Positions 38,281 to 47,437 are shown, numbered from the stretch's first letter. The stretch is DNA of 64,000 bases from Motiliproteus sediminis (GCF_017912535.1 NZ_JAERQK010000006.1:124001-188000); one strand, 5' to 3'. Program-made: numbers and translations. Notes: generated from the sequence alone by a model not told the origin.

Positions 38281-39538
38281 CGACGATCTCCTGCAAAAAT
38301 GACGGGGCGGGCTGATCCAACCCCATGGCACTGCGGCCAAAACTCTGTTTCAAGGCAGGAATCAGGTCCAGCCCCAGTAACCCCAGGTTGCGCGCAACCA
38401 CCAGCGGCGGACGTGCATTACTGAATAGCCGCGTGGTCAGATCACTGAAGCCGATGGTCTTGCGCTGATCCGCTCGCTGACCGTCCACATACGCCTGCAG
38501 CATGGCCAGATCATCGAGGGCGCCAGCGGCATTGCGCTGGGCTACAACCCGATCCGCCAGCGCCAGCGCCCCACGCAGAGCCAGATTGAACCCCTGCCCC
38601 GCAATCGGGTGCAGCGTGTGAGCTGCGTTACCCAGCACCACAGTGCCGCGCCGGGCCTGCTCCCGAGCACGCACCAGGCTGAGAGGGTAACTGTGGCGCT
38701 CGCCAATGCGCAGCGCGCATCCGGCACGGTAACCAAAGCGGCGCTGGAACTCGGCCAGAAAACGGTCGTCATCCCAGCCGCACAGTTCATCAGCTTGCTC
38801 CAGGGGTACGCTCCATACCAATGCGGCGCGCGGCTGCCCCTCGGCGTCATCACTCAGCGGCAGCAAAGCCATCGGTCCGTCGGCAGTGAAGCGCTCGTAC
38901 GCGCACCCTTGATGGGAGCGGTCCAGAGTCAGATTGGCGATCAGCGCACACTGCTCATAAGGGGTCTGCTGCTGGTCAATCTGCAACTGCGCGCAGAGAC
39001 CGGAACGGCCACCATCCGCCACCACCAGCAATGACGCCAGACAGTCGCTGAGCTGATCGGCTTCATCACTGACCCGCAACTTCATGCCATCGCTGGTCAT
39101 CCGCGCGCTGACCACCTCAGCCGGGCACAGCAGTTCGATATTGTCTTGTTCCGCCACCGCCTCCAGCAGCGTGCGCCCCAGGGCCCGATTTTCCACCACA
39201 TAACCCAGAGCCGGCATCCCCTCGCTGGCGGCATCGAGACGCGTTACGCCAAAATGGCCCCGATCACTGACCTCAATCCGTTCTATCGCCGCAACTGCTC
39301 CTGCCAGGTGCGCCCAGATCCCGAGTTGCTCAAACAAACGGGCGGAGCCGTATGAGAGCGCGGTCGAGCGGGCATCATAGCTGGGGGGAAGCGGCACCTG
39401 ATCAATCCGGGGCAGGGGAAAGGCTTCGAACAGCGCAATACGCAGCGGCTGCGTCAAGCTTGCCTTGGCCAGCGCCAGCGCCAGCGAAGCGCCAACCATG
39501 CCGCCCCCGGCAATGGCGATATCGTAACGCGCCGTCAT
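38270..39538 (-). CDS. ubiH: 2-octaprenyl-6-methoxyphenol hydroxylase
   Basis: A 422-residue FAD monooxygenase of ubiquinone synthesis (C6 hydroxylation in E. coli). It shows DIAIAGGGMVGASLALALA at the N-terminus, VVADGGRSGLCAQL in the middle and GNAAHTLHPIAGQGFNLALR near the FAD ribityl site. ATG 39538 overlaps the pepP stop (ATGA), so it is translationally coupled. Confidence 0.93.
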   Translation of the reverse strand: MTARYDIAIAGGGMVGASLALALAKASLTQPLRIALFEAFPLPRIDQVPLPPSYDARSTALSYGSARLFEQLGIWAHLAGAVAAIERIEVSDRGHFGVTRLDAASEGMPALGYVVENRALGRTLLEAVAEQDNIELLCPAEVVSARMTSDGMKLRVSDEADQLSDCLASLLVVADGGRSGLCAQLQIDQQQTPYEQCALIANLTLDRSHQGCAYERFTADGPMALLPLSDDAEGQPRAALVWSVPLEQADELCGWDDDRFLAEFQRRFGYRAGCALRIGERHSYPLSLVRAREQARRGTVVLGNAAHTLHPIAGQGFNLALRGALALADRVVAQRNAAGALDDLAMLQAYVDGQRADQRKTIGFSDLTTRLFSNARPPLVVARNLGLLGLDLIPALKQSFGRSAMGLDQPAPSFLQEIVDER

Positions 39539-40851
39539 GTCGCCCCCGCCATCAGCTGTTCTATCTCGGCGATCGTTTTGGGGGCGGCGGCGGTCAGAAT
39601 TTCGCATCCTGACGCCGTCACCAGCACGTCGTCTTCAATCCGAATACCGATGCCGCGCCAACGGGCGTCCACCTGCGCGTTGTCCGGTGCCACGTAAAGC
39701 CCGGGCTCAATGGTCAGCACCATCCCTGGCTCCAGCAGCCGCCACTCTCCGCCCTGCTTGTAGTCGCCCACATCATGCACATCCAGTCCGAGCCAGTGGC
39801 TGGTACGATGCATATAGAAAGGGCGATACGCTTCATCAGCGATCAACGCCGCCAGTTCGCCGCTGAGCAGGCCGAGCTCCAGCAGCCCGGCGGTCAGCAC
39901 CTCCACCGCGCGCTCGTGGGGGCGGTTAAAATGAGCACCGGGACGCACCTCGCTGATCGCCGCCAACTGGGCATCCAACACCAGCTGGTAGAGTTCCCGC
40001 TGGGGATCACTGAAACGCCCGTTGACCGGAAATGTACGGGTGATGTCACCGGCATAGCCCTGATGCTCACACCCCGCGTCGATCAACACCAGATCACCAC
40101 TCTGCAGCAGATCCTGATTCTCGGTGTAATGCAGAATGCAGCCGTTTGCCCCGCCGCCCACGATGGTGGCGTAGGCCGGTGAACGGCAGCCCTGCCGGGC
40201 AAAGTGGTACTCGATCTCGGCTTGTAAATGGTATTCATGTAGCCCGGGGCGGCAGGCCTGCATCGCCCGCAGATGAGCATCGGCGCTGATACGGCCCGCC
40301 TCGCGCATCAGCTGCTGTTCCTGCGGGTCTTTGACCAGCCGCATGGAGTGCAGCAGCGGCTCGAGATTATGCAGCGCCTGAGCTACCGTCGCCGCCTCGC
40401 GGCTACCTTCGGCCGAGCGGCGGCGCCAGCTCATCACCCGCTCCGCCGCATCGCGGTCGGCAAAGGGATAGTAGATCGCCTCACAGTCGGCCAGCAGCTT
40501 CACCACCTCCAGATCGAGCTGTTGCAGCTCATGGGCGGCATCGACACCATAGTCGCTTACGGCACCGGCCGGGCCGGCGCGGTAACCGTTCCAGATCTCC
40601 TTTTCCGGGTCACGCGGCAGCACGAACAGCACACTTTGAAAGCCGTCGGCAGTTACCTTGAGCGCCAGCCAGGCATCCGGTTCGGGGAAACCGCACAGGT
40701 AGAGAAAGTCGCTGTGCTGGCGAAAGGGATACTCGGCGTCGCGGTTGCGGTAGCGGGTCGTTGCTGCCGGCAGCAGCAGTAGCGATCCCGCCGGGAGGCG
40801 GGCCGCCAGTGCTGCGCGACGACGAGCAAAGTCAGTGGGCGTGAGGGTCAT
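39535..40851 (-). CDS. pepP: Xaa-Pro aminopeptidase P
   Basis: A 438-residue metallopeptidase that removes N-terminal residues before proline. It has a creatinase-like N-terminal domain and a pita-bread catalytic domain with metal ligands in DAGCEHQGYAGDITRTF, HWLGLDVHDVGDY, TIEPGLYV and GIGIRIEDDVLV. ATG 40851 has GAGG five bases upstream; GTG 40857 is a poorer alternative. It sits between ygfB and ubiH. Confidence 0.96.
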   Translation of the reverse strand: MTLTPTDFARRRAALAARLPAGSLLLLPAATTRYRNRDAEYPFRQHSDFLYLCGFPEPDAWLALKVTADGFQSVLFVLPRDPEKEIWNGYRAGPAGAVSDYGVDAAHELQQLDLEVVKLLADCEAIYYPFADRDAAERVMSWRRRSAEGSREAATVAQALHNLEPLLHSMRLVKDPQEQQLMREAGRISADAHLRAMQACRPGLHEYHLQAEIEYHFARQGCRSPAYATIVGGGANGCILHYTENQDLLQSGDLVLIDAGCEHQGYAGDITRTFPVNGRFSDPQRELYQLVLDAQLAAISEVRPGAHFNRPHERAVEVLTAGLLELGLLSGELAALIADEAYRPFYMHRTSHWLGLDVHDVGDYKQGGEWRLLEPGMVLTIEPGLYVAPDNAQVDARWRGIGIRIEDDVLVTASGCEILTAAAPKTIAEIEQLMAGAT

Positions 40852-40863
40852 GATCACCTCGGA

Positions 40864-41457
40864 TCAGTGCAAGGAGGTCCCGGGCGGGGCGCACTCTTCA
40901 GGGCCTGCGCGGTTACATTCAGAAAAGAGTAGCAGTGCAGCCATACGCACGTATTCATACACCTCTTCGAAATCCCCCTCGCTGTCGGAGTCATCGGGGT
41001 CGACCGCAATCTGGGCTATCTGGGCAAAGTCCTCCAGCGCGTCGCGAGCATCTTCGCCGAGATTGGCGCTCATCGAACCGCCAGCCAGCGCGTAGCCGGC
41101 AAGAAAACCGTGACACCAGACACCCAGCGAATCGGCACGCTGGCTGACATCAGCCTCATCGTCCGGCATCAGCAGTTGCAACTCAAAGCCCTGAGTCTCC
41201 AATTGGGTCTGGGTCACGCTGCGCAGCTGTTCTAGCGTCTCCGGCAAGCCGTCAACGATCAGTTCATCCACCCCCAACTGCTCCGCGGCTACCTCCAGCC
41301 ATCGCGCCGCCGCCAGACGCTGGCCGGCAGCAAGAACGCCCACCAGATAGCCTTGTACCTCGGAGGGTGATACCAGCGCCCCCTGGGCTACAAACAGATC
41401 CGCCAGGGCATCAAAGGATGGCAGGGCGGGTTTTACAGATTCTTCACTCAACGTCAC
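40864..41457 (-). CDS. ygfB: UPF0149 family protein YgfB
   Basis: A 197-residue acidic, helical protein of the YgfB/YecA family (FVAQGALVSPSEVQGYLVG, then GVWCHGFLAGYALAG). It is the first gene of the ygfB-pepP-ubiH-ubiI run, 12 bases before pepP. In Pseudomonas aeruginosa YgfB influences expression of a cell-wall amidase; whether that holds here is unknown. Unlike some YecA proteins, it has no C-terminal SEC-C zinc motif. Confidence 0.9.
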   Translation of the reverse strand: MTLSEESVKPALPSFDALADLFVAQGALVSPSEVQGYLVGVLAAGQRLAAARWLEVAAEQLGVDELIVDGLPETLEQLRSVTQTQLETQGFELQLLMPDDEADVSQRADSLGVWCHGFLAGYALAGGSMSANLGEDARDALEDFAQIAQIAVDPDDSDSEGDFEEVYEYVRMAALLLFSECNRAGPEECAPPGTSLH

Positions 41458-41561
41458 AGACCTCGGTGGAATTAATACCCCGCTGAGGGGCTACAAAGGC
41501 TGACCATGCTAGCACTTAGGCCGCAGAGCCGCCATGTGGGCAAGCCTGTTACAGGAACCGA

Positions 41562-41591
41562 TTGACCCTGGCGGAACCCCCCCATTATAGT
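41562..41591 (+). promoter_or_regulatory. Promoter of the ZapB-like/zapA unit
   Basis: TTGACC (41562-41567), an 18-base spacer and TATAGT (41586-41591), with the start codon 30 bases further on. It lies in the 163-base region divergent from ygfB. Confidence 0.65.
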
Positions 41592-41620
41592 GAGGCGCGA
41601 ACCCACCAGAATCACCACTT

Positions 41621-41827
41621 ATGGATAGCCACGCACTCGCTCAGCTCGACTCCCAACTGAACCGCCTGGTTGCTCATTGCCAACAACTGGAGCAAGAGAA
41701 CCGTGCGTTGCGCGCCCGTGACAGCGAATGGCGCAACGAACGGATGCAGCTGCTACGCCAGCGCGATGCCATGCGCAGCAAGGTGGAAGCGATGATTAGT
41801 CGCCTGAAAGCCATGGAGCAGGCCTGA
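41621..41827 (+). CDS. ZapB-like small coiled-coil protein
   Basis: A 68-residue, almost wholly coiled-coil protein (LDSQLNRLVAHCQQLEQENR, then MRSKVEAMISRLKAMEQ). It matches the small family that precedes zapA in many gammaproteobacteria and resembles the division factor ZapB in size and heptad pattern. Its stop overlaps the zapA start (TGATG), so the two are coupled. A FtsZ-ring role is inferred from context. Confidence 0.85.
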   Translation: MDSHALAQLDSQLNRLVAHCQQLEQENRALRARDSEWRNERMQLLRQRDAMRSKVEAMISRLKAMEQA

Positions 41828-42117
41828 TGCCAAGCCCGGACAATCGTCACGTCACCATCAAGATTCTCGACAAAGAGTTCGTCATCGCCTGCCCGCCCGA
41901 AGCCAGGGCTGGGCTGCTCGACGCGGCCACTGACCTCAACCGGCGAATGTCCGAAGTTAAGAGCGGGGGCAAAGTGTTCGGCCTGGACCGGATCGCGGTG
42001 ATGACTGCGCTGAATCTCAGCCATGAGCTGCAGGCCGAACGGGCGCAGCGGGAGCAGCTGGAACGCGCCATCGAAACACTCAGCCAGCGTATCGACGCGG
42101 CGCTGGGCCCCAAATAA
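41827..42117 (+). CDS. zapA: Cell division protein ZapA
   Basis: A 96-residue ZapA that cross-links FtsZ filaments. The N-terminal globular part (VTIKILDKEFVIACPPEARA) is followed by a long C-terminal coiled coil (LNLSHELQAERAQREQLERA). It lies directly before 6S RNA and fau, a conserved arrangement. Confidence 0.95.
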   Translation: MPSPDNRHVTIKILDKEFVIACPPEARAGLLDAATDLNRRMSEVKSGGKVFGLDRIAVMTALNLSHELQAERAQREQLERAIETLSQRIDAALGPK

Positions 42118-42153
42118 CGGTGACCGGTAGCACAGTTACCCAGTTAATCAAGA

Positions 42154-42181
42154 CTGACATTCCAGCGCAGCTGCGTATAAT
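42154..42181 (+). promoter_or_regulatory. 6S RNA promoter
   Basis: CTGACA (42154-42159), a 16-base spacer and TATAAT (42176-42181). Transcription should start near 42188, where the 6S RNA closing stem begins. Confidence 0.75.
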
Positions 42182-42187
42182 GAGGCT

Positions 42188-42366
42188 ACTCCCTGAGGTG
42201 TTTGGCAGTTGGTTAAGTCCCTCGAGCCGATAAGCATTTTCCCGGAGGTTTTCAGTCATTACCGATGTGCATGTCCGCAAGACGGAAAGCCTAACGTGAT
42301 GCGGAAACCGCCACCTTGAACCTTCGGGTTCAGGGCCACAACCAACACCGGCACTGCGGGGAGCCT
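42188..42366 (+). ncRNA. ssrS: 6S RNA
   Basis: About 180 bases between zapA and fau. It has the 6S layout: a 5' segment (CTCCCTGAGGTG) pairing with a 3' segment (CACTGCGGGGAG), conserved blocks GTCCCTCGAGCCGATA and CACCTTGAACC followed by GGGTTCAGGG, and a large open central bubble that mimics an open promoter. 6S RNA binds sigma-70 RNA polymerase in stationary phase. Exact ends are estimated. Confidence 0.92.
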
Positions 42367-42392
42367 GCCTTTTTCCGCCGCGACGATTACAG

Positions 42393-42977
42393 ATGGATCG
42401 CCAACAACTTCGTCAACAGATGCGCCGCGGACGTCGCGCTCTCAGCCCCTCGCAACAGTCCCAGGCCGCCGCTCGCCTGTGCCGGCTACTGAGTCGCGAT
42501 CCCGATTTTATCCGCGCCGATCGCGTTGCCTTTTATCTCGCCAGCGATGGCGAAATATCACCCCAACCACTGCTCGAACTGGCGCTGAAAATGGGCAAAC
42601 GCTGCTACCTGCCAGTACTGCACCCGATTAGGCACAACCGCCTGTGGTTCGTGCGCTACCGCCCGGGCTGCCCGATGCAGCGCAACCGCTTTGGTATCGA
42701 CGAGCCCCATGACAAGCTTAATCCGCGAGTCCCGGCCTGGTCGCTGGATCTGGTGTTGCTTCCTCTGGTGGCTTTCGATCCCCAGGGCGGACGCCTGGGA
42801 ATGGGAGGCGGTTTTTATGACCGCAGCTTCGCGTTCAAGACCCGTCAGACACGACGCAGCCCGACCCTGATTGGGCTCGCACACGAGTTACAGAAGGTGG
42901 AGCGACTACCGCTGGCCAGCTGGGATATTCCGCTGGCGGGTATCGCCTCGGACCGACGGCTCTACCGCAGCGTTTAG
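42393..42977 (+). CDS. fau: 5-formyltetrahydrofolate cyclo-ligase
   Basis: A 194-residue enzyme that turns 5-formyl-THF into 5,10-methenyl-THF with ATP. The family signature LGMGGGFYDRSF is complete, and the N-terminal RQQMRRGRRALSPSQQ block is typical. It follows 6S RNA, from which it is usually co-transcribed. It overlaps by four bases a small convergent gene. Confidence 0.96.
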   Translation: MDRQQLRQQMRRGRRALSPSQQSQAAARLCRLLSRDPDFIRADRVAFYLASDGEISPQPLLELALKMGKRCYLPVLHPIRHNRLWFVRYRPGCPMQRNRFGIDEPHDKLNPRVPAWSLDLVLLPLVAFDPQGGRLGMGGGFYDRSFAFKTRQTRRSPTLIGLAHELQKVERLPLASWDIPLAGIASDRRLYRSV

Positions 42978-43105
42978 CCGCGCAGACTCTTGGTCACCGG
43001 CGTCTGGCGTTCGGCGGTGAATTCGGTTTTGCTAACACCGGTAATCACGAAACCGATCACAAACACCAGCACTAAAATAAGAATGGGATCTGGCCCTTTT
43101 TTCAT
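42974..43105 (-). CDS. Small single-pass membrane protein, hypothetical
   Basis: A 43-residue protein from ATG 43105: charged KKGPDP start, one membrane helix (ILILVLVFVIGFVITGV) and a polar tail. The frame is open further upstream to a TTG at 43180, without similarity I recognise. No strong ribosome site is present. I do not recognise a family with certainty. It is convergent with fau and lies after the sensor kinase gene. Confidence 0.5.
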   Translation of the reverse strand: MKKGPDPILILVLVFVIGFVITGVSKTEFTAERQTPVTKSLRG

Positions 43106-43233
43106 CGTCTTGTTGTCTTTGTTGAATAGCCCATACGACACCCAGCGCGCAAGCTTCTCACATCCATGCAGCAAAGCCAATACAAAGGGTTAAGCCCTGT
43201 ATCGGCCAAACAGCAAGAACTTGAGAAAATAAC

Positions 43234-46200
43234 TCAGGGGGTGTCGTCGTCAGGGCCGGCAATAGGCAGCCAGATGCGGAAGCGACTGCCTTTGCCGGGC
43301 TCGCTACTCAACTCGATGCGGCCCTTGTGCTTCTCGATGATACCGTAGGACAGCGACAATCCCAGCCCCGTGCCCTTGCCCACCGGTTTGGTGGTGAAGA
43401 AAGGTTCGAACACGCGCTTTTGCTGCTCTCGGGTCATACCACTGCCGTCATCCTCGATCTCCGCCCACACTTCGTCACCCTGCTGCCCGGTGCGAATCCA
43501 GATATGGCCGCGCTCCTTGATTGCGTGAGCGGCGTTGACCAAAAGATTCATAACCACTTGATTGATTTGTGAAGCCAGACAGTTGACCGGCGGCAGATCC
43601 GCATACTCCTTGACCACCTCCGCCTTATACTTGAGCTCGTTCCAGACCACGTTCAGGGTGCTGTCGAGACAATGATGCAGGTCGGCATATTGCCACTCAC
43701 CGCTATCACTGTGGGAGAACTCCTTGAGGTCCTGCACAATCTTGCGCACCCGCTCGACCCCTTCACGGCACTCGCGCAGCAGGTTGTCGATATCCTCGCT
43801 GATAAAATCAAAGTCCGTTTCCTGCTTGATCGCGGCAATTTCACGGCGGGCGTCACTCTCCGCGGGCAGGGCCGCTTCACCCGCCGCATAGGCAGCAATA
43901 ACGCGATTAATGTCCGCAATGTACTGCACCAGCGTGCCAAGGTTGGAGTTGATATACCCAACCGGATTGTTGATCTCGTGGGCGACACCAGCAGCCAACT
44001 GGCCGATCGCCGCCATTTTCTCCGATTGCAGCAGCTGATTCTGCGCCTCTTCGAGCTTTTTGATCAGCCCCTGCTGCTCGCTCTTCTCATGCTCCAGCGC
44101 CTGCTGTATCGATATCCGCTCATCGATCTCTCGTTCCATCTGCACCAGGGTGTTACTCAGAGCGGCCGTACGTTCCTCGACCCGCTGTTCCAGCGACTCG
44201 TACGCCATCTGCAACTCCTGCTCCATCTGAATCCGGGCCGAGATATCGGTCGCTAGAGTGCCCACCGCCACCACCTCGTCATGCTCGCCAAACAGCGGAA
44301 ACTTGACCGACAGAAAAGTATGAACACCATCGGCATGGGGAATTAGCTCCTCGAACTCCCGCGAGCAGGCACTGTCGATAACCTGGCGGTCATTGTCGCG
44401 CAGCTGGCCTGCTGCAACCTCGCCAAACAGCAGCGCGTCGGTCTGCCCCTCAACGCCTTCGGCACCGACAATCTGCAGAAAGCGGTTGTTGGCCATAAGG
44501 TATTGACCGTCCACATCCTTGAGGGTGATGGCGATCGGCGAGTTATCCATAATCGCCCGCAGACGGGACTGACTGGCGGCCAGCGCCTGTGCGGTTCTCG
44601 CCCGCTGAATCAGCGCCCCCATGGTATGGGCGACCGTTTCCAGAAACGCGGTTTCCTGCGCGTTTTGCTGATGCCCGGCCTTCAGATAAAGCACCAGCAC
44701 CCCCAGCAGTTTGTCGCCGGACTCGATCGGTACCGCGTAATGGCCATGGGGTTCCATGCCCGCAGGCCGGGTCTCGTGACGTTCATCGATATCACTGCAG
44801 AACACAACCTGCCGCTGGGACGCAACCCGGCCGCAGATGCAGTGACCATAGGCCACCTTGGCGCACAGCTGTTGTAACTCGGGATCCAGCCCTTCATGAA
44901 CAAACAGGGTCAACTGACAGCTCTGCTCGTCGGCCAGAAAGACCCCGCCTTTGGCTTCGGTGGGCAGCCACTGGGCTGAGGTCACCAGCCCCAGTGCACG
45001 ACGCAGGGTTTCACGCAGACTAAGCGGCTGCAGTGCCAGTTGCAGCAACCCGTTAACCAGTGTCTGCGCGTCCAGTGCCAGCGCCCGCTCCCGCTCGGCT
45101 TGCCGCCGCGCGCGAATCTCCCGCTCCCGCTCCCGTACCTGCGCCTCAAGTTCCAGCGCATGCTGGCGCTGCACCTTCTCCCGCTCTTCAAAGTAGGAGA
45201 TCCGTTCCATCAGTTCGTCCGGTGTCAGCCGCAACTGGGCCAGGATGCTGGCGTACACCTGACTGACCTGCTGGTTCTCCTCGTCGGAGTAACTGAGATG
45301 CTGTTTCATCGACCGGTGGGCGGCAGCCGAACCGATAGTACCCGCTAAAACCCGCTCCAACTCCCGATGAAAGCGCAACAGCTCGCCGCCGGTAATATGA
45401 TCCTTCTCGATCACCCCCAGCCCCTCGGTGATCTGCCGGATCTTGCTGCGGGCGATCTTTTCGGAGAAGTAGTGTTCCAGCAGGGCACGAGCTTCAGCAG
45501 CTTTCGGTTCCAGCTCGATATGGGCGCCACCCTCGTCGCCACTGCTGCCTGCTGGTGCCAGCTGAAGGGCATGCACGTAACTACTGGCCAGTTCCAGCTC
45601 GCTTTCCCGCTGCTCGGTAAACAAAGAGCCCAGCAGATAGGCCGCTCCATTAAGCAGCAGCGACCAGAAGCACGCATGGGTCACCGAGTCAAAGCGATCC
45701 AGCCCCAGCAGCGCTTCCGGGCGCAGGAATCCAAGCCCCAACGGACCGTCACTGATTAAACTGGCTGGCAGCAGTGCCGACTCCACCAGCAGCGGCACCA
45801 TCAGGGTATAGAACCAGACCGCAAAGCCAACGCCCAGCCCCCACAGCGCACCAATCCGGTTCCCCCGTACCCAGAACAGCCCGCCCATCACCGCGGGCAC
45901 AAACTGCAGCGCCGCACAAAATCCAAGGATGCCGATATTGGCCAGTTGCTGCCCTGCTGTCAGCTCCATCGCAAATAGCTGACTGACCAGTAGAATCAAT
46001 GCGATCACCATCCAGCGCGCCGGCAGCAACAGACGGCGAACGAAGAACAGTCGGGGATAATGATTGATGAATGGCACCAACAGGTGGTTGGTAGCCATGG
46101 TCGACAGCGTTACCGCGCAGATAATGATCATGCCGGAAGCCGCCGCCAGGCCGCCAAGGAACACCAGCGCTGTCAGTGCCGACTGATCAGCCATTACCGG

Positions 46201-47160
46201 CAGCAGCAGCACAAAGGAGTCGGCGGCCTCCAGCGGCAATCCGGAGACTCTGCCCGCTGCCGCCAGTGGCACGACAAACAAACTGATCAGCAGCATATAC
46301 AGCGGAACCAACCAGATCGCGGTACGAATATGACGCTCGTCGCTGTTCTCCACCACGGCCGTGTGGAACTGGCGCGGCAGCAGCAGAATCCCGGCGGCAG
46401 AGACGAACAGCACTGTCATCCAACGGGTATAGGCCGCGTCGGATCCGTCACCGATGCGCGTCAACTGATCCAGTTGCTCCGCCGGAAGACGGGAGAATAG
46501 ATCCCCCACTCCATCAAACAGGCCGAACACCACGAATATCCCGACGGCCAGGAATGCCACCAGTTTGACCGCGCACTCCACCGCCAGCGCTGCCATCATC
46601 CCTTGATGACGTTCGGTGGGATCCAGCCGGCGCGCACCAAAAGCCACGGTGAACAGAATCAGCATCAGTGTCACCCAGGAGCCCATCCCCTCCCAGTCGA
46701 GATCACCGGCATCGCGCCCGGTAATAATGCCGAAGCTGCTGACCACCGCCTTCAGCTGCAGCGCGATATAAGGCACCGTGCCCAGCAGCGCGATCAGGGT
46801 AACGATCATCGCAACCGCTTGGGAACGGTCATATCGGGCAGAGATAAAGTCGGCAATACTGGTGATGTTGCGCCGCTCTTTGATCCGCACCATCTTGCGC
46901 AGCAACAACCACCAGCAACCGATGGCCAGCGCCGGGCCGAGGTAGGTTGGCAAAAACGCCAGGCCGCTGCTGCTGGCAATACCGACACTGCCGTAAAAGG
47001 TCCAGGAGGTGCAGTACACCGTGATCGATAGCGCGTAGACCCAGGGACGCTGGGAGAGATAATCAGAGAGATCCTGACGCCGCTCAACCAGTTGGGCGAT
47101 GCCGAACAACAGGCCCATATAGCAGAGGAAGATCAGAAAGACCGTGCTGGTTTGAAACAT
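43234..47160 (-). CDS. Sodium/solute symporter-fused sensor histidine kinase
   Basis: A 1308-residue protein. Residues 1-500 form a Na+/solute symporter (SLC5-like) domain with about 12-13 helices. A STAC-like linker and coiled coil follow (about 550-690), then GAF (about 700-860), PAS (about 880-990), a second coiled coil, a phospho-acceptor helix with His1061 in GVAHEINNPVGYIN, and an ATPase domain (NLLVNAAHA, DDGSGM, GKGTGLGLSLSYG). The layout resembles CbrA of Pseudomonas but adds a GAF domain and is longer. No response regulator gene is adjacent. It probably senses a transported nutrient; the ligand is unknown. Its start follows a small membrane gene and an 8-codon ORF. Confidence 0.93.
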   Translation of the reverse strand: MFQTSTVFLIFLCYMGLLFGIAQLVERRQDLSDYLSQRPWVYALSITVYCTSWTFYGSVGIASSSGLAFLPTYLGPALAIGCWWLLLRKMVRIKERRNITSIADFISARYDRSQAVAMIVTLIALLGTVPYIALQLKAVVSSFGIITGRDAGDLDWEGMGSWVTLMLILFTVAFGARRLDPTERHQGMMAALAVECAVKLVAFLAVGIFVVFGLFDGVGDLFSRLPAEQLDQLTRIGDGSDAAYTRWMTVLFVSAAGILLLPRQFHTAVVENSDERHIRTAIWLVPLYMLLISLFVVPLAAAGRVSGLPLEAADSFVLLLPVMADQSALTALVFLGGLAAASGMIIICAVTLSTMATNHLLVPFINHYPRLFFVRRLLLPARWMVIALILLVSQLFAMELTAGQQLANIGILGFCAALQFVPAVMGGLFWVRGNRIGALWGLGVGFAVWFYTLMVPLLVESALLPASLISDGPLGLGFLRPEALLGLDRFDSVTHACFWSLLLNGAAYLLGSLFTEQRESELELASSYVHALQLAPAGSSGDEGGAHIELEPKAAEARALLEHYFSEKIARSKIRQITEGLGVIEKDHITGGELLRFHRELERVLAGTIGSAAAHRSMKQHLSYSDEENQQVSQVYASILAQLRLTPDELMERISYFEEREKVQRQHALELEAQVREREREIRARRQAERERALALDAQTLVNGLLQLALQPLSLRETLRRALGLVTSAQWLPTEAKGGVFLADEQSCQLTLFVHEGLDPELQQLCAKVAYGHCICGRVASQRQVVFCSDIDERHETRPAGMEPHGHYAVPIESGDKLLGVLVLYLKAGHQQNAQETAFLETVAHTMGALIQRARTAQALAASQSRLRAIMDNSPIAITLKDVDGQYLMANNRFLQIVGAEGVEGQTDALLFGEVAAGQLRDNDRQVIDSACSREFEELIPHADGVHTFLSVKFPLFGEHDEVVAVGTLATDISARIQMEQELQMAYESLEQRVEERTAALSNTLVQMEREIDERISIQQALEHEKSEQQGLIKKLEEAQNQLLQSEKMAAIGQLAAGVAHEINNPVGYINSNLGTLVQYIADINRVIAAYAAGEAALPAESDARREIAAIKQETDFDFISEDIDNLLRECREGVERVRKIVQDLKEFSHSDSGEWQYADLHHCLDSTLNVVWNELKYKAEVVKEYADLPPVNCLASQINQVVMNLLVNAAHAIKERGHIWIRTGQQGDEVWAEIEDDGSGMTREQQKRVFEPFFTTKPVGKGTGLGLSLSYGIIEKHKGRIELSSEPGKGSRFRIWLPIAGPDDDTP

Positions 47161-47163
47161 GCC

Positions 47164-47190
47164 CTAGTAGAGCTCCCGCCACTTGTTCAT
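47164..47190 (-). other. Eight-codon ORF linking two genes
   Basis: ATG at 47190 overlaps the stop of the upstream small gene (ATGA), encodes MNKWRELY, and ends at TAG three bases before the kinase ATG. It may relay ribosomes from the small gene to the kinase. Chance occurrence is possible for such a short frame. Confidence 0.4.
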
Positions 47191-47363
47191 GAAGACCGCC
47201 GCACCCACAGCGCGTAGCCCAGCACCAGCAGCGCCCAGATGGCAAAAAAATAGCTCAGACGTCCCAGCGGACTGAATTGGTGGTAAATATCGACCAGCGG
47301 CCACGACAGCAGCAGCGCCGCGATAGCGACCAACAGCAAAGGAAACTGAGGTTTGCTTAGCAT
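47187..47363 (-). CDS. Small membrane protein upstream of the kinase (CbrX-like)
   Basis: A 58-residue protein starting at ATG 47363 (MLSKPQFPLLLVAIAALLLS) with two membrane segments, about residues 8-24 and 38-53, and a basic C-terminus (VRRSS). By size, topology and place it resembles CbrX, the small protein encoded ahead of cbrA in Pseudomonas and coupled to it. Small partner proteins also occur beside SLC5-type symporters, so it may be a subunit of the sensor's transporter domain. Function is inference. Confidence 0.72.
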   Translation of the reverse strand: MLSKPQFPLLLVAIAALLLSWPLVDIYHQFSPLGRLSYFFAIWALLVLGYALWVRRSS

Positions 47364-47437
47364 GGGTTCACAACCCTTATTCTCAACCGGTCCCTGGTGG
47401 GATGCTGCGCTAGCAGCTGACTAACAGCATAGCCAAC

